Assembly (NCBI GenBank): GCA_040222185.1
Contig: JAVKDP010000114.1
Coordinates: 1 to 37,003 of the forward strand
Reading direction: 5' to 3'
Source: JAVKDP01 sp040222185
GTDB lineage: Bacteria > Bacteroidota > Rhodothermia > Balneolales > Balneolaceae
DNA length: 37,003 bases
The notes under the pieces are model-generated. The model worked only from the letters and a program-made list of their open reading frames with translations, ran no database searches and was not told the origin of the DNA. How positions within the stretch are numbered: position 1 is the first letter of the stretch; each line of letters begins with the position of its first letter. Position numbers and translations under genes: made by a program. Below, piece by piece: positions 1 to 8,329 of this stretch.

Positions 1-203
1 GAAATCATGCATTCTTTAGTTCACTAACAGAAGGTGCTTCAATAGGGTATAAACTTTTCAAAACCGGTGAATCAGAACCTAACGATTGGAATATTTATAC
101 TGATTCTGAACTTATTCCTCTTACTTCCGGAGAAACGGTTAAAGTTCAGGCTCATAGAATTGGCTACAAACCAAGCGACATTATATCACACACTAAAAAA
201 TAA
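1..203 (+). CDS. C-terminal end of a sulfatase-like protein (partial)
   Basis: An open frame enters from the left edge (codons in phase with base 3) and stops at TAA 201-203, giving about 66 visible residues. The segment contains TEGASIGYKLFKTG, then a tryptophan-containing strand, and ends in AHRIGYKPSD. This pattern is typical of the small beta-sandwich (chitobiase/hexosaminidase C-terminal type) at the end of many exported sulfatases, where a TEGASI...GYK arrangement recurs. The catalytic part is outside the window, so the sulfatase assignment rests on this tail alone. The next gene starts 6 bases after the stop, so the two are probably cotranscribed, which suits a role in breakdown of sulfated or complex glycans. 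Another multidomain glycan-active enzyme could carry the same tail. Confidence 0.55.
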   Translation, partial: NHAFFSSLTEGASIGYKLFKTGESEPNDWNIYTDSELIPLTSGETVKVQAHRIGYKPSDIISHTKK

Positions 204-209
204 CTCACT

Positions 210-1079
210 ATGAAAAAACAACTCTCACTTCTACTACTCTTTGTTGCTATTATTTTCCCAAATGAAGAGACTTATGCACAGAATCCCGGAGACCCGGTCT
301 ATACCGCTGAGTTTGGAGTTCAGATGTACACGTTCAGGAATGTCTTAAAAGAAAAAGGTGTGGAAGCCACACTGGATATTATAAAAGGTATGGGGATTAC
401 CGAAGTTGAAGGTGGTGGTGCTGATGGGGTAACACTGCAACAGTATAAAGAAATGATGGACGCCAGAGGACTAACTACCCCTTCTATGGGCGCTGATTAC
501 AACGCTCTTGTTGAGGACCCTCAAACTATTGCTAAAAATGCAAAATTCCTTGGTGCAAAGCATGTTATGGTTGCTTGGATACCTCATACCGTTGGCAGTT
601 TTAATTTTATAAATGCCAGCCAGGCAGTAGAAGATTTCACCAATGCTGGAAAAGTACTTGCTGAAAATGGGCTAACTCTTGTGTATCACTTTCATGGATA
701 TGAAATCATTCCGCATAAGGACGGTACCTTGCTAGACTATATGGTGGAAAACACAAACCCGGAGTATGTGAATTTTCAAATGGATGTGTACTGGATTCAG
801 TTTGGTGGAGGAAACCCAGAGCATTTACTTAGAAAATACCCTGACCGTTGGAAATCTCTGCATTTAAAAGATATGCAGAAAGGTACCTTGAAAGATCATA
901 CAGGTTTATCTGATAACAGTACGAATGTTGTATTGGGTGATGGTGAAATAGATTTTGAAGGAATTCTTAAAACCGCAAATGAGATTGGTATTAAGCATTT
1001 CTTTATTGAAGATGAAAGTGATCGTTTATTAACACAGGTACCGGAAAGTATTGTTTATTTGAAAAGTCTTAGGTACTAA
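210..1079 (+). CDS. Exported sugar phosphate isomerase/epimerase-like TIM-barrel protein
   Basis: This 289-aa protein starts with a signal peptide (residues 1-23, hydrophobic LLLLFVAIIF, cleavage probably after TYA). The remainder is a xylose-isomerase-like/AP endonuclease family 2 barrel. Candidate metal and substrate residues are visible: HFHGYE (160-165), the aspartate of QMDVYW (192), SLHLKD (histidine 218) and the glutamate of FIEDES near 268. Members of this family isomerise or epimerise sugars or polyols with a divalent metal. Export to the periplasm is common for Bacteroidota relatives, which are often annotated only by fold. The gene follows a sulfatase-like tail by 6 bases and ends before a strong terminator, so it is likely the last gene of a carbohydrate-related operon. 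The exact substrate cannot be read from the sequence. Confidence 0.85.
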   Translation: MKKQLSLLLLFVAIIFPNEETYAQNPGDPVYTAEFGVQMYTFRNVLKEKGVEATLDIIKGMGITEVEGGGADGVTLQQYKEMMDARGLTTPSMGADYNALVEDPQTIAKNAKFLGAKHVMVAWIPHTVGSFNFINASQAVEDFTNAGKVLAENGLTLVYHFHGYEIIPHKDGTLLDYMVENTNPEYVNFQMDVYWIQFGGGNPEHLLRKYPDRWKSLHLKDMQKGTLKDHTGLSDNSTNVVLGDGEIDFEGILKTANEIGIKHFFIEDESDRLLTQVPESIVYLKSLRY

Positions 1080-1098
1080 TCTCTATTCAATTTTAGTC

Positions 1099-1133
1099 AA
1101 AAAGCCTTATTCCAGATTGGTTTAAGGCTTTTT
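1099..1133 (+). terminator. Rho-independent terminator after the isomerase gene
   Basis: The arms AAAAAGCCTTA (1099-1109) and TAAGGCTTTTT (1123-1133) are perfectly complementary over 11 bp with a 13-base loop, and the right arm ends in a T run. It lies 20 bases after the stop codon. The A-rich left arm means it could also work in the other direction, but no gene converges here. Confidence 0.8.
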
Positions 1134-1249
1134 ATTTGTATCAAATCTTCGACATGTTATTTTATGATACCACTGGGTATAGTTAATATTGTATAATTAA
1201 TGTTCTGAAGTTATTAACTTCGAATACCTACACATAAATTTTATTGATC

Positions 1250-4200
1250 ATGATTTACGATAAGAAGCTGAGCATTTTACTTATCCTCCTGGTGAACCTG
1301 TTCTTTTTTTCTTCTGCAACTGCAGGTTTATTTACCAGTCAACTTTCAGATACACTGCTTTGGTCTGATCCTGCTACATGGGGCGGTTCTAAACCCATTG
1401 AAGGAGATTTAGTAGTCATTCCTTCAGAAACGATTATCCTCCTTGATGAAGCTATTCCTGCTTTTTCAGGCCTAACTATTGATGGTACTTTAATTTTTGC
1501 CCAAATGGACCTCGAGCTAAACTCAGACTGGATTCTGGTCAATGGAAAGCTGGAGGTGGGTACGGAAGAAGATCCATTTACACATTCGGCTATCTTTACA
1601 CTTACCGGGGACGATATTGAACAGAGTATTATGGGAATGGGGACCCGTGGAATCATGGTAATGGGGGAACTGGAACTTCATGGCAACCCTCCATCAACAG
1701 TCTGGACAAAAATTAATGAAAGCGCAGATATTGGCAGCACTTCTCTGACCTTGATGGAACCTGTGAACTGGAATGTTGGAGATGAAATTGTAATTGGGCC
1801 TACAGATTATTACGAAGCTGGAAATGGAATCTCCGTTTCACAAAAGATAGAATTAACTGGTGTATCAGGAACGGATCTAGCTCTAGGTACAGGCCTTAAC
1901 GCCCATCGTTGGGGAGCATTACAATATCCAACACTCGAAGGTATGAGTCTTTCGCCCGAAAATGTGGTTGAGGCTCCTATTCCAGACACTGATTCAATAT
2001 CAACTCCATTATTTCTTGATGAAAGAGCTCCTGTTGGTAACCTGTCCAGGAATATAGTGATTCAGTCACCTGATGATGAGCTTTGGCAAAATCAAGGGTT
2101 TGGTGTACATACGATGATTATGCCGAGTGGATCTGCAAAAGTAAATGGTGTTGAATTTCGACGAGGTGGGCAACAAGGGCTGATAAGAAGGTATACTTTC
2201 CATTGGCATATTTTAAGTTATTTCGGAGCTGAAACTTTAGAAGACGCTACCGGGCAGTACATAATAAACTCTACAGTTAACAGCTCGCGCAATAGAGGAA
2301 TTGTTATTCACGGAACAAACGGAGTCCTGGTTCAGAATAATGTTCTTTTTGATATCCGGGGTCATGGAGTTTTCACAGAAGACGCAGTAGAGAGAAGAAA
2401 TACGATTGATGGCAACCTTGTTCTTCATATTCGAAATCAACCTTATGAACTTGCACTAAAACTCCATGAGACAGGCGAGCGTGGTGCTTCTGCCTTCTGG
2501 ATCAGTAATCCTGATAATATTATCACGAATAACCATGTTGCTGATTCGGAAACGAATGGTTTTTGGTTTGCCTTCCCTCCTAACCCCTGGGGAGACCATC
2601 AAAATACATTAGCCGAAGATGGACTTATCATGAACCCGAGCAGAATTCGTTTTGGGGTGTTTGATAATAACACTACACATTCTAACAGAGTTGAAGGGAT
2701 TATGCTTGATCGTGTTGAAATCGATAATGATGGCACTACACTGGAACTTCAATACGAATCCACAACTAATGGCAGGCCACCTGTATGGCCTTTTGAGACA
2801 CGAAGAAGGTTTCAATTAACACGGTACAAAACCTGGAAAAATGGATCGAGCGGAATTTGGGACAGAGGAGTTTGGCCGGACAATTTTGGAGTTGTTTCTG
2901 CTGATAATGTAGGGCGATTTTTTGCTGGATCTGGCGCTGATGGTGTGATTGAAAGAAGCTTAGTAGTAGGTACGAGCCTGAATTATTCCATGAATGGAAC
3001 TGGCCGAAGGGAATACACTGATATTCTAGGTAATACAGAGGCGCCCGTAGCATTTGCCACCTATCACAGTGCTTTTGATATTAAGAATAATATTGTTGTG
3101 AACTTTCCAATGGTACCAAATACCCGAAGTGGTACTTTCGCTACAGAAGATTATTATATACGCCCGGTTGATAAAGGCCAGGTCAGAAATATTGGTAATA
3201 TACTTATCGATTCTCATGTTGGTGTTAAACTAATGGCCCCATTTAATTACTTTGCATTGGCTGGCGCTCTATGGGATCCGAATAGAAACTGGGGTGGAAC
3301 AGCTGAAAATGGATACCTGGTATATGATACTCCTTTTTTTACTTATGGTCAGACGCCATTCCAACCAGAACCAGGCCCCGAAATGGGAGGCGTTGTGGTA
3401 GAAGGCCCCTTCTATGGCTTTAATCACTTTGTACTCAACAGAGAGAATTTGCCGTGGGAAGATCTGATGGCTATTTCTGTAGATCGGCTAGATGATCAAT
3501 TCAATGAAGTTGGATCATGGGATATTAATGGCATTGGAAGCACAACAGAACTCCTCGCACATATGCGTCATTTTGCAGCTCACCCAAGTAGTTATTACTC
3601 CCTCGAATTTCCTGATATCGACACGGTTTCTGATATTGCTTTCTCTATTGAAAACATGCTCACAGACCAGGATACATTGGTTTTAGCCATTGAATATTCC
3701 GGCGATTATGAAGTGGGGCAGGTATACAGCTCTTCCTACTCTGATTTCTTTGACCAGGTACATGCTGAATGGCCTACTAATTTTTCGCTAAAACATGTTT
3801 TCCAACCTGTTGAAAGTAGACAAGCTGTAATCGATTCTGAAGTAGAGGCCTACTGGCAAGATCACGAGAATGATATTGTGTGGACTAAGGTTTTTGGTGG
3901 CATTGGCCAACCCTGGAATGATCAGGATTATAAAGAAACAGATGATCAAAGGTTATACCGCTTGTTTAATCTGCGTATTTACGGCAGTCCACTTCAAACC
4001 TCTAATGAAGAGGATGATGAACTACCTACAGAATTCTCTCTGGATCAAAACTACCCTAATCCTTTTAACCCAAGTACCACAATTCAGTTTGATGTAGCTG
4101 AAACATCTCAGATTTCACTTCAAATATTTGATATGACAGGTCGACTGGTTGAGACTTTGGTTAATGAACAAAAAACGGCTGGGAGTTATTCAATATCCTG

Positions 4201-4291
4201 GAAAGCAGATTCACAGGCGAGTGGAGTTTATTTCTTAAGAATGGTTTCACCTGCTGGTATCCAAACCCGAAAAATGCTTCTAATGAAGTAG
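1250..4291 (+). CDS. Secreted G8 / parallel beta-helix protein with type IX sorting domain (CEMIP/TMEM2-like)
   Basis: The protein is about 1013 aa from the ATG at 1250. A TTG two codons earlier (1244) is possible but the ATG fits better. A signal peptide (hydrophobic LSILLILLVNLFFF) is followed by a G8 domain, recognisable from LWSDPATWGGSKP, the glycines of the following strands and the DLELNSDWILVNGKLEVG stretch. Next comes a long right-handed beta-helix region with repeated asparagine/glycine turns (for example GTNGVLVQNNVLFDIRGHG and AVERRNTIDGNLVLHI), which resembles the animal hyaluronan-linked proteins CEMIP and TMEM2. The C-terminal roughly 85 residues are a Por/type IX secretion sorting domain with YPNPFNPSTTIQF and SGVYFLRM. 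The protein is therefore probably released or surface-attached and acts on or binds a polysaccharide. No catalytic activity is proven by these motifs. It has no operon partner: a terminator lies behind it. Confidence 0.85.
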   Translation: MIYDKKLSILLILLVNLFFFSSATAGLFTSQLSDTLLWSDPATWGGSKPIEGDLVVIPSETIILLDEAIPAFSGLTIDGTLIFAQMDLELNSDWILVNGKLEVGTEEDPFTHSAIFTLTGDDIEQSIMGMGTRGIMVMGELELHGNPPSTVWTKINESADIGSTSLTLMEPVNWNVGDEIVIGPTDYYEAGNGISVSQKIELTGVSGTDLALGTGLNAHRWGALQYPTLEGMSLSPENVVEAPIPDTDSISTPLFLDERAPVGNLSRNIVIQSPDDELWQNQGFGVHTMIMPSGSAKVNGVEFRRGGQQGLIRRYTFHWHILSYFGAETLEDATGQYIINSTVNSSRNRGIVIHGTNGVLVQNNVLFDIRGHGVFTEDAVERRNTIDGNLVLHIRNQPYELALKLHETGERGASAFWISNPDNIITNNHVADSETNGFWFAFPPNPWGDHQNTLAEDGLIMNPSRIRFGVFDNNTTHSNRVEGIMLDRVEIDNDGTTLELQYESTTNGRPPVWPFETRRRFQLTRYKTWKNGSSGIWDRGVWPDNFGVVSADNVGRFFAGSGADGVIERSLVVGTSLNYSMNGTGRREYTDILGNTEAPVAFATYHSAFDIKNNIVVNFPMVPNTRSGTFATEDYYIRPVDKGQVRNIGNILIDSHVGVKLMAPFNYFALAGALWDPNRNWGGTAENGYLVYDTPFFTYGQTPFQPEPGPEMGGVVVEGPFYGFNHFVLNRENLPWEDLMAISVDRLDDQFNEVGSWDINGIGSTTELLAHMRHFAAHPSSYYSLEFPDIDTVSDIAFSIENMLTDQDTLVLAIEYSGDYEVGQVYSSSYSDFFDQVHAEWPTNFSLKHVFQPVESRQAVIDSEVEAYWQDHENDIVWTKVFGGIGQPWNDQDYKETDDQRLYRLFNLRIYGSPLQTSNEEDDELPTEFSLDQNYPNPFNPSTTIQFDVAETSQISLQIFDMTGRLVETLVNEQKTAGSYSISWKADSQASGVYFLRMVSPAGIQTRKMLLMK

Positions 4292-4331
4292 AAACGACCT
4301 TTTTATACTTCAAATAATTTCTTTCATAAAA

Positions 4332-4370
4332 GTAGAACAAATCCGAATTCTCTGCGTAGGTTTGTTCTAC
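4332..4370 (+). terminator. Hairpin between the G8 gene and padR, probable terminator
   Basis: GTAGAACAAA (4332-4341) pairs perfectly with TTTGTTCTAC (4361-4370), leaving a 19-base interval that can add a short CC/GG helix. It is followed by ATTTT, a weak T run. It sits 40 bases after the G8 stop and 22 bases before the padR start. A regulatory role for the downstream PadR gene is an alternative, because PadR proteins often control their own operon. Confidence 0.6.
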
Positions 4371-4392
4371 ATTTTAGTAACAAAACTGAAAA

Positions 4393-4743
4393 ATGAAAGA
4401 AACACGCCTTGGAGACTTCGAAGAAACTATACTGCTTTTAGTAGGAATACTCGGAGATGAAGCATATGCATTCAAAATAGCAGAGGAATTCGAATCTCAA
4501 GTTAAAAGAAATTCATCAATTGGCGCTGTACACTCAGCTCTTAATCGGTTAGGTGAAAAAGGGTTCCTCACTTCGGAAATGACTAAACCTATCTCTGAAC
4601 GGGGAGGTCGAAGAAAAAGAATCTATTCCATTACAGCTTCAGGTAAAAAAGCTCTTGAGGATTCAAGAAATCTAAAAGTGTCTCTATGGAATCAGTATCC
4701 GGCATTTAATTTCCAAAGTTTAACTTTTGGTCTTGAGAAATGA
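4393..4743 (+). CDS. PadR family transcriptional regulator
   Basis: This 116-aa protein has the PadR winged-helix layout. It has an N-terminal helix with LGDFEETILLLVGIL, a recognition-helix region with SSIGAVHSALNRLGEKGFL, and a beta wing with ERGGRRKRIYSITASGKKAL. It lacks the long C-terminal helix of the larger PadR class, so it belongs to the short subfamily. Its stop overlaps the next start in an ATGA arrangement (4740-4743), so it is translationally coupled to the permease. In Bacteroidota and Acidobacteria, short PadR genes are commonly paired with prefix-bearing FtsX permeases, and control of that operon is the natural inference. The inducing signal is unknown. Confidence 0.92.
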   Translation: MKETRLGDFEETILLLVGILGDEAYAFKIAEEFESQVKRNSSIGAVHSALNRLGEKGFLTSEMTKPISERGGRRKRIYSITASGKKALEDSRNLKVSLWNQYPAFNFQSLTFGLEK

Positions 4744-7391
4744 AATCTGAGCGACATACTCCTCCAAAACGCGCTGAGAGGCTTCTCCTATTGTTCCTAA
4801 GAGATGATTTGGCCGAAGAAGTTCTTGGTGATCTGGAAGAAAAATTTTACTCAGTGCTGGTAAAGAAATCATTATTCAGGGCAAAGATGAATTATTGGTA
4901 TCAGGTATTCAATTATGCACGTCCTTTTGCCATTCGAAAAAAGCAATCCGCAACCTCAATCCACTTCGATATGTTTCAGAACTACTTTAAAATTGCATGG
5001 AGAAATCTGTATAAACAGAAAATGTATTCCACCATCAAAATCGGAGGCTTTGCGCTTGGTATAGCAGCATGTTTGCTCATTGCTCTATTTATAAAGGATG
5101 AACTAAGCTATGACAAACAATATCCTGATCGTGATAAAATCTACCGGGTAGTTAGTGCTTTTAACAATAATGGTGAGATGGAAAGAGATGTCTGGTTCCA
5201 GGCACCTTTTGCGGGAGTCCTTGTAAACGACTTTCCTGAAATTGAACAAGCTGGCCGTATTAATATGGGACGCCTTTTTGGAGGTGGAGAAAATGAATTT
5301 AGAATTGGTGATCAGTTAAGAAGTACACACGAACAAGGCTTTACATACGCTGATCAGGACATACTGGATATTTTTCAATTACCTATGATATATGGAAATC
5401 GAAGTAAAGCATTAAGCCAACCTAATTCCATTGTACTTACAAAAAGTAAAGCAGATAAATACTTCCCAAATGAAAATCCAATTGGCAAAACAGTATATGT
5501 AAGCAATGTTTCTGATGAGCCATTAACCATTGGTGGTGTCATAGAAGATTTCCCTGACAACTCTCACTTCAAATTTAACTTTTTGATCACTATGACTGGA
5601 AGAGAGTTCTGGCCAGGTGAGCAAACTTTTTGGTTGGCAAACAACTATCATACTTATATCAAAGTTCGGGATGGTGTTGACTCGGGTCAGTTATCTGCGA
5701 AACTAAAGTCTGTGATGTACGATTATTTATTGCCTTCCTACGAGGAAGTTGGGCTTAAAGGAGTTGCGGAAGAAATAGAAATGGCTTCCTTAGAACTCCA
5801 ACCTGTGAGTGATATACATCTACGTTCAGCTGGAATTGCTGATGGTTTATCTCACGGAGATATCCGATTCGTTTGGATGTTTGGAGCTATAGCTGCCTTT
5901 ATACTTATTATCGCTTGCATCAACTTCATAAACCTGTCTACTGCTAAATCAGCAAATCGTGCGATTGAAGTTGGGCTAAGAAAAACTGTCGGTTCCTATA
6001 AAGGAAATTTAGTCAGTCAGTTTTTGACAGAGTCTTTTGTGTACTGTATAGCAGCATTTATAGTGGGTTTGATACTTGCACAAGCTTTGATACCATACTT
6101 TAATATCCTGGCCGACAAAAGTTTAGTAATCCCATGGACTGAATGGTGGCTTATTCCAACAATAGCCTTTTCAACTATATTAATAGGTATTTTGGCTGGT
6201 ATATACCCCTCCTTCTATCTCTCCTCTTTCAGGCCGATTGATGTATTAAAAGGAAGTATTAGTTCTGGAAGCAAAAGCTCAGGACTTAGAAGTACATTGG
6301 TTGTATTCCAATTCACTACCTCCCTTGTTCTCATTATTGGAACGCTCATTATTTACCGGCAAACAGATTTCATGCTTAACAAACAACTGGGATTTGATAA
6401 AGAGCAGGTTATTGTTTTGGAAGGAGTTCAAACCTTGAGTGATAGGGAAACCCTTAAACAAGAAATAGTAAATCTTTCGGATGTCAGCTCGGCAACACTC
6501 AGTGACTACCTTCCTGTTTCAAAAACCAAACGAAATGGAAATGGTTTCTGGAAAGCCGGAAGAGTTGAAATTGACAACCCTACATATGGACAGTATTGGC
6601 GCATTGACCACGACTATATTCCTACAATGGGAATTGAACTCGCCAAAGGACGGAACTTCTCGCTCGAAATGGCTACTGACTCTCAAGCTGTGATTATAAA
6701 TGAGACTCTTGCCAAGGAACTTGGTTTAGAAGACCCGATTGGTAAGGAAATCACTAATTCCGGTGATATTTGGACTATTATCGGAGTAGTAAAAGATTTC
6801 CATTTCGAGTCTTTGAGAGAGGATATTTCACCAATTTGTATGACTATCGGCAGTAATCAAGGTACCCTTGCTGTACGAATTAACTCTGCAGAAGTAGCTT
6901 CTGTTATTCCTATGATAACTGATATATGGAATAAATTTTCTCCTAACCAAACCATTCGCTATTCATTTTTAGATCAGCGCTTTGCCGTGATGTACAATGA
7001 TGTTTTACGAATGGGCTTAATCCTGACTAGTTTTGCAGTATTTGCAATACTTGTAGCCTGTTTAGGACTCTTTGCCCTATCCGCATTTATGGTAGAGCAG
7101 CGAAGTAAAGAAATAAGCATTCGCCTGGTATTAGGTGCATCATTGACCAGTATTTTTAACCTGCTCACCTTCAACTTTCTTAGGTTAGTTTTGGTTTCCC
7201 TATTTATTTCTATACCTATTGCGTGGTATGTGATGGAGAAATGGCTTTCTGACTTTGAATATAAAATTGGGATAGGATGGGATGTATTCCTTATAGCCGG
7301 GATTGGGACTGCCCTGGTTGCTATTCTTACGATCAGTTACCAATCTATCAAAGCAGCTCTTATGAATCCTGTTGAGAGTTTAAAATCGTAG
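4740..7391 (+). CDS. FtsX/MacB-type ABC transporter permease with N-terminal permease prefix
   Basis: The 883-aa protein begins with a soluble prefix (about residues 8-75, with RAERLLLLFLRDDLAEEVLGDLEEKF). This prefix is characteristic of permeases encoded beside PadR regulators. A first membrane helix (101-118) leads to a large periplasmic MacB-like domain, then an FtsX core near residues 375-500. A second periplasmic domain and a second FtsX core follow at about 760-880, ending in the typical AALMNPVESLKS. Such permeases work with a LolD/MacB-like ATPase in mechanotransmission or export of lipoproteins, peptides or drugs. No ATPase gene is adjacent here. The start overlaps padR by four bases. 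A strong terminator follows, so padR and the permease form a two-gene operon. Confidence 0.9.
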   Translation: MKSERHTPPKRAERLLLLFLRDDLAEEVLGDLEEKFYSVLVKKSLFRAKMNYWYQVFNYARPFAIRKKQSATSIHFDMFQNYFKIAWRNLYKQKMYSTIKIGGFALGIAACLLIALFIKDELSYDKQYPDRDKIYRVVSAFNNNGEMERDVWFQAPFAGVLVNDFPEIEQAGRINMGRLFGGGENEFRIGDQLRSTHEQGFTYADQDILDIFQLPMIYGNRSKALSQPNSIVLTKSKADKYFPNENPIGKTVYVSNVSDEPLTIGGVIEDFPDNSHFKFNFLITMTGREFWPGEQTFWLANNYHTYIKVRDGVDSGQLSAKLKSVMYDYLLPSYEEVGLKGVAEEIEMASLELQPVSDIHLRSAGIADGLSHGDIRFVWMFGAIAAFILIIACINFINLSTAKSANRAIEVGLRKTVGSYKGNLVSQFLTESFVYCIAAFIVGLILAQALIPYFNILADKSLVIPWTEWWLIPTIAFSTILIGILAGIYPSFYLSSFRPIDVLKGSISSGSKSSGLRSTLVVFQFTTSLVLIIGTLIIYRQTDFMLNKQLGFDKEQVIVLEGVQTLSDRETLKQEIVNLSDVSSATLSDYLPVSKTKRNGNGFWKAGRVEIDNPTYGQYWRIDHDYIPTMGIELAKGRNFSLEMATDSQAVIINETLAKELGLEDPIGKEITNSGDIWTIIGVVKDFHFESLREDISPICMTIGSNQGTLAVRINSAEVASVIPMITDIWNKFSPNQTIRYSFLDQRFAVMYNDVLRMGLILTSFAVFAILVACLGLFALSAFMVEQRSKEISIRLVLGASLTSIFNLLTFNFLRLVLVSLFISIPIAWYVMEKWLSDFEYKIGIGWDVFLIAGIGTALVAILTISYQSIKAALMNPVESLKS

Positions 7392-7397
7392 AACATT

Positions 7398-7433
7398 AGA
7401 AAATCGGTTTTAGTGTAACGAAACCGATTTTCT
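7398..7433 (+). terminator. Strong terminator after the permease gene
   Basis: AGAAAATCGGTTT (7398-7410) and AAACCGATTTTCT (7421-7433) form a perfect 13-bp stem with a 10-base loop, beginning 6 bases after the permease stop. The symmetrical A-rich and T-rich outer arms would allow termination in either direction. Confidence 0.8.
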
Positions 7434-7474
7434 CTCGTGTACGTTTTGTTGATGATTAATAAATATTCTTTTCT

Positions 7475-8287
7475 ATGAAATCTCTATTTTTTCTTTTAGC
7501 TGTGGCTTTATTTCTATCACCTCAAGCAAACGCTCAAAACTTTACTACCTCAGATGATAAAAAATGGTGTGAAGAGAGCAATGAATACAGAAATGGCAAT
7601 AGAGAAAAACACTGTGAAGTCTGGGAAACTACTCTGGCAGCTGATAGAGATGTAATACGGGTTGATGGTGGAAAGAATGGCGGTATAAAAGTCGAAGGCT
7701 GGGACAGAAATGAAATCCTTGTGAAAGTAAAAGTTAAAAGCTGGGCCAGATCAAAGGAAGATGCAATTGAATTAGTACGTGGTGTAGAGATTGAGACAGG
7801 TAGAGTTATTGAGTCTGATGTTCCAAATACTAAACGTAAGGAGAGTATTTCAGTTACCTACCACATCTTTGTACCTCACAATTCAGACCTTGATCTTGAA
7901 ACATTCAATGGTGGCATCATGATTAGTGAGGTTTCTGGCGATATCAGGTTTGACGCCTTAAATGGCGGTGTTAAACTCATCGGACTTGGTGGGGATGTAA
8001 GAGGTAAAACAACAAATGGTGGATTAAGAGTAGAACTAGAAGGATCTGAATGGGAAGGCGAAAAACTGGATGTACGCACTATGAATGGTGGCGTTCTATT
8101 CCTAGTTCCTGAAGACTATAATGCACAACTTGAAACGGCAACCGTTAATGGTTCATTAGATTTAGATTTTCCAGTTACTGTTAGTGGTAGGATAAGCAGA
8201 AATATTTCTGTTACTATAGGCAATGGTGGAAACACTGTAAAAGCTACTACTACAAACGGTGGAGTGAAAATCAAACACACATCTTGA
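7475..8287 (+). CDS. Secreted DUF4097 beta-strand repeat protein
   Basis: This 270-aa protein has a signal peptide (1-20, ending QANA before QNF) and then a DUF4097/adhesin-like beta-solenoid. Each coil carries an NGG turn: TFNGG, ALNGG, TTNGG, TMNGG, TVNGS and a final TTNGG. The N-terminal part contains two cysteines (KKWCEES and REKHCEVWE) that could form a disulfide. Such proteins are exported or cell-surface proteins of unknown role that often sit beside sigma/anti-sigma or PadR/permease loci. Here the terminator at 7398-7433 separates it from the permease, so it probably has its own promoter. No enzymatic motif is visible. Confidence 0.85.
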   Translation: MKSLFFLLAVALFLSPQANAQNFTTSDDKKWCEESNEYRNGNREKHCEVWETTLAADRDVIRVDGGKNGGIKVEGWDRNEILVKVKVKSWARSKEDAIELVRGVEIETGRVIESDVPNTKRKESISVTYHIFVPHNSDLDLETFNGGIMISEVSGDIRFDALNGGVKLIGLGGDVRGKTTNGGLRVELEGSEWEGEKLDVRTMNGGVLFLVPEDYNAQLETATVNGSLDLDFPVTVSGRISRNISVTIGNGGNTVKATTTNGGVKIKHTS

Positions 8288-8299
8288 AGTAATAAACAC

Positions 8300-8318
8300 C
8301 TATCCTTTTAAAGGATAG
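8300..8318. terminator. Short palindrome between convergent genes
   Basis: CTATCCT (8300-8306) and AGGATAG (8312-8318) form a 7-bp stem with a 5-base loop TTTAA, in the 42 bases between the converging DUF4097 gene and the HTH-receptor gene. It is too short and T-poor to be a confident terminator, but its position suits a weak bidirectional one. Confidence 0.35.
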
Positions 8319-8329
8319 TTATGCAAATG

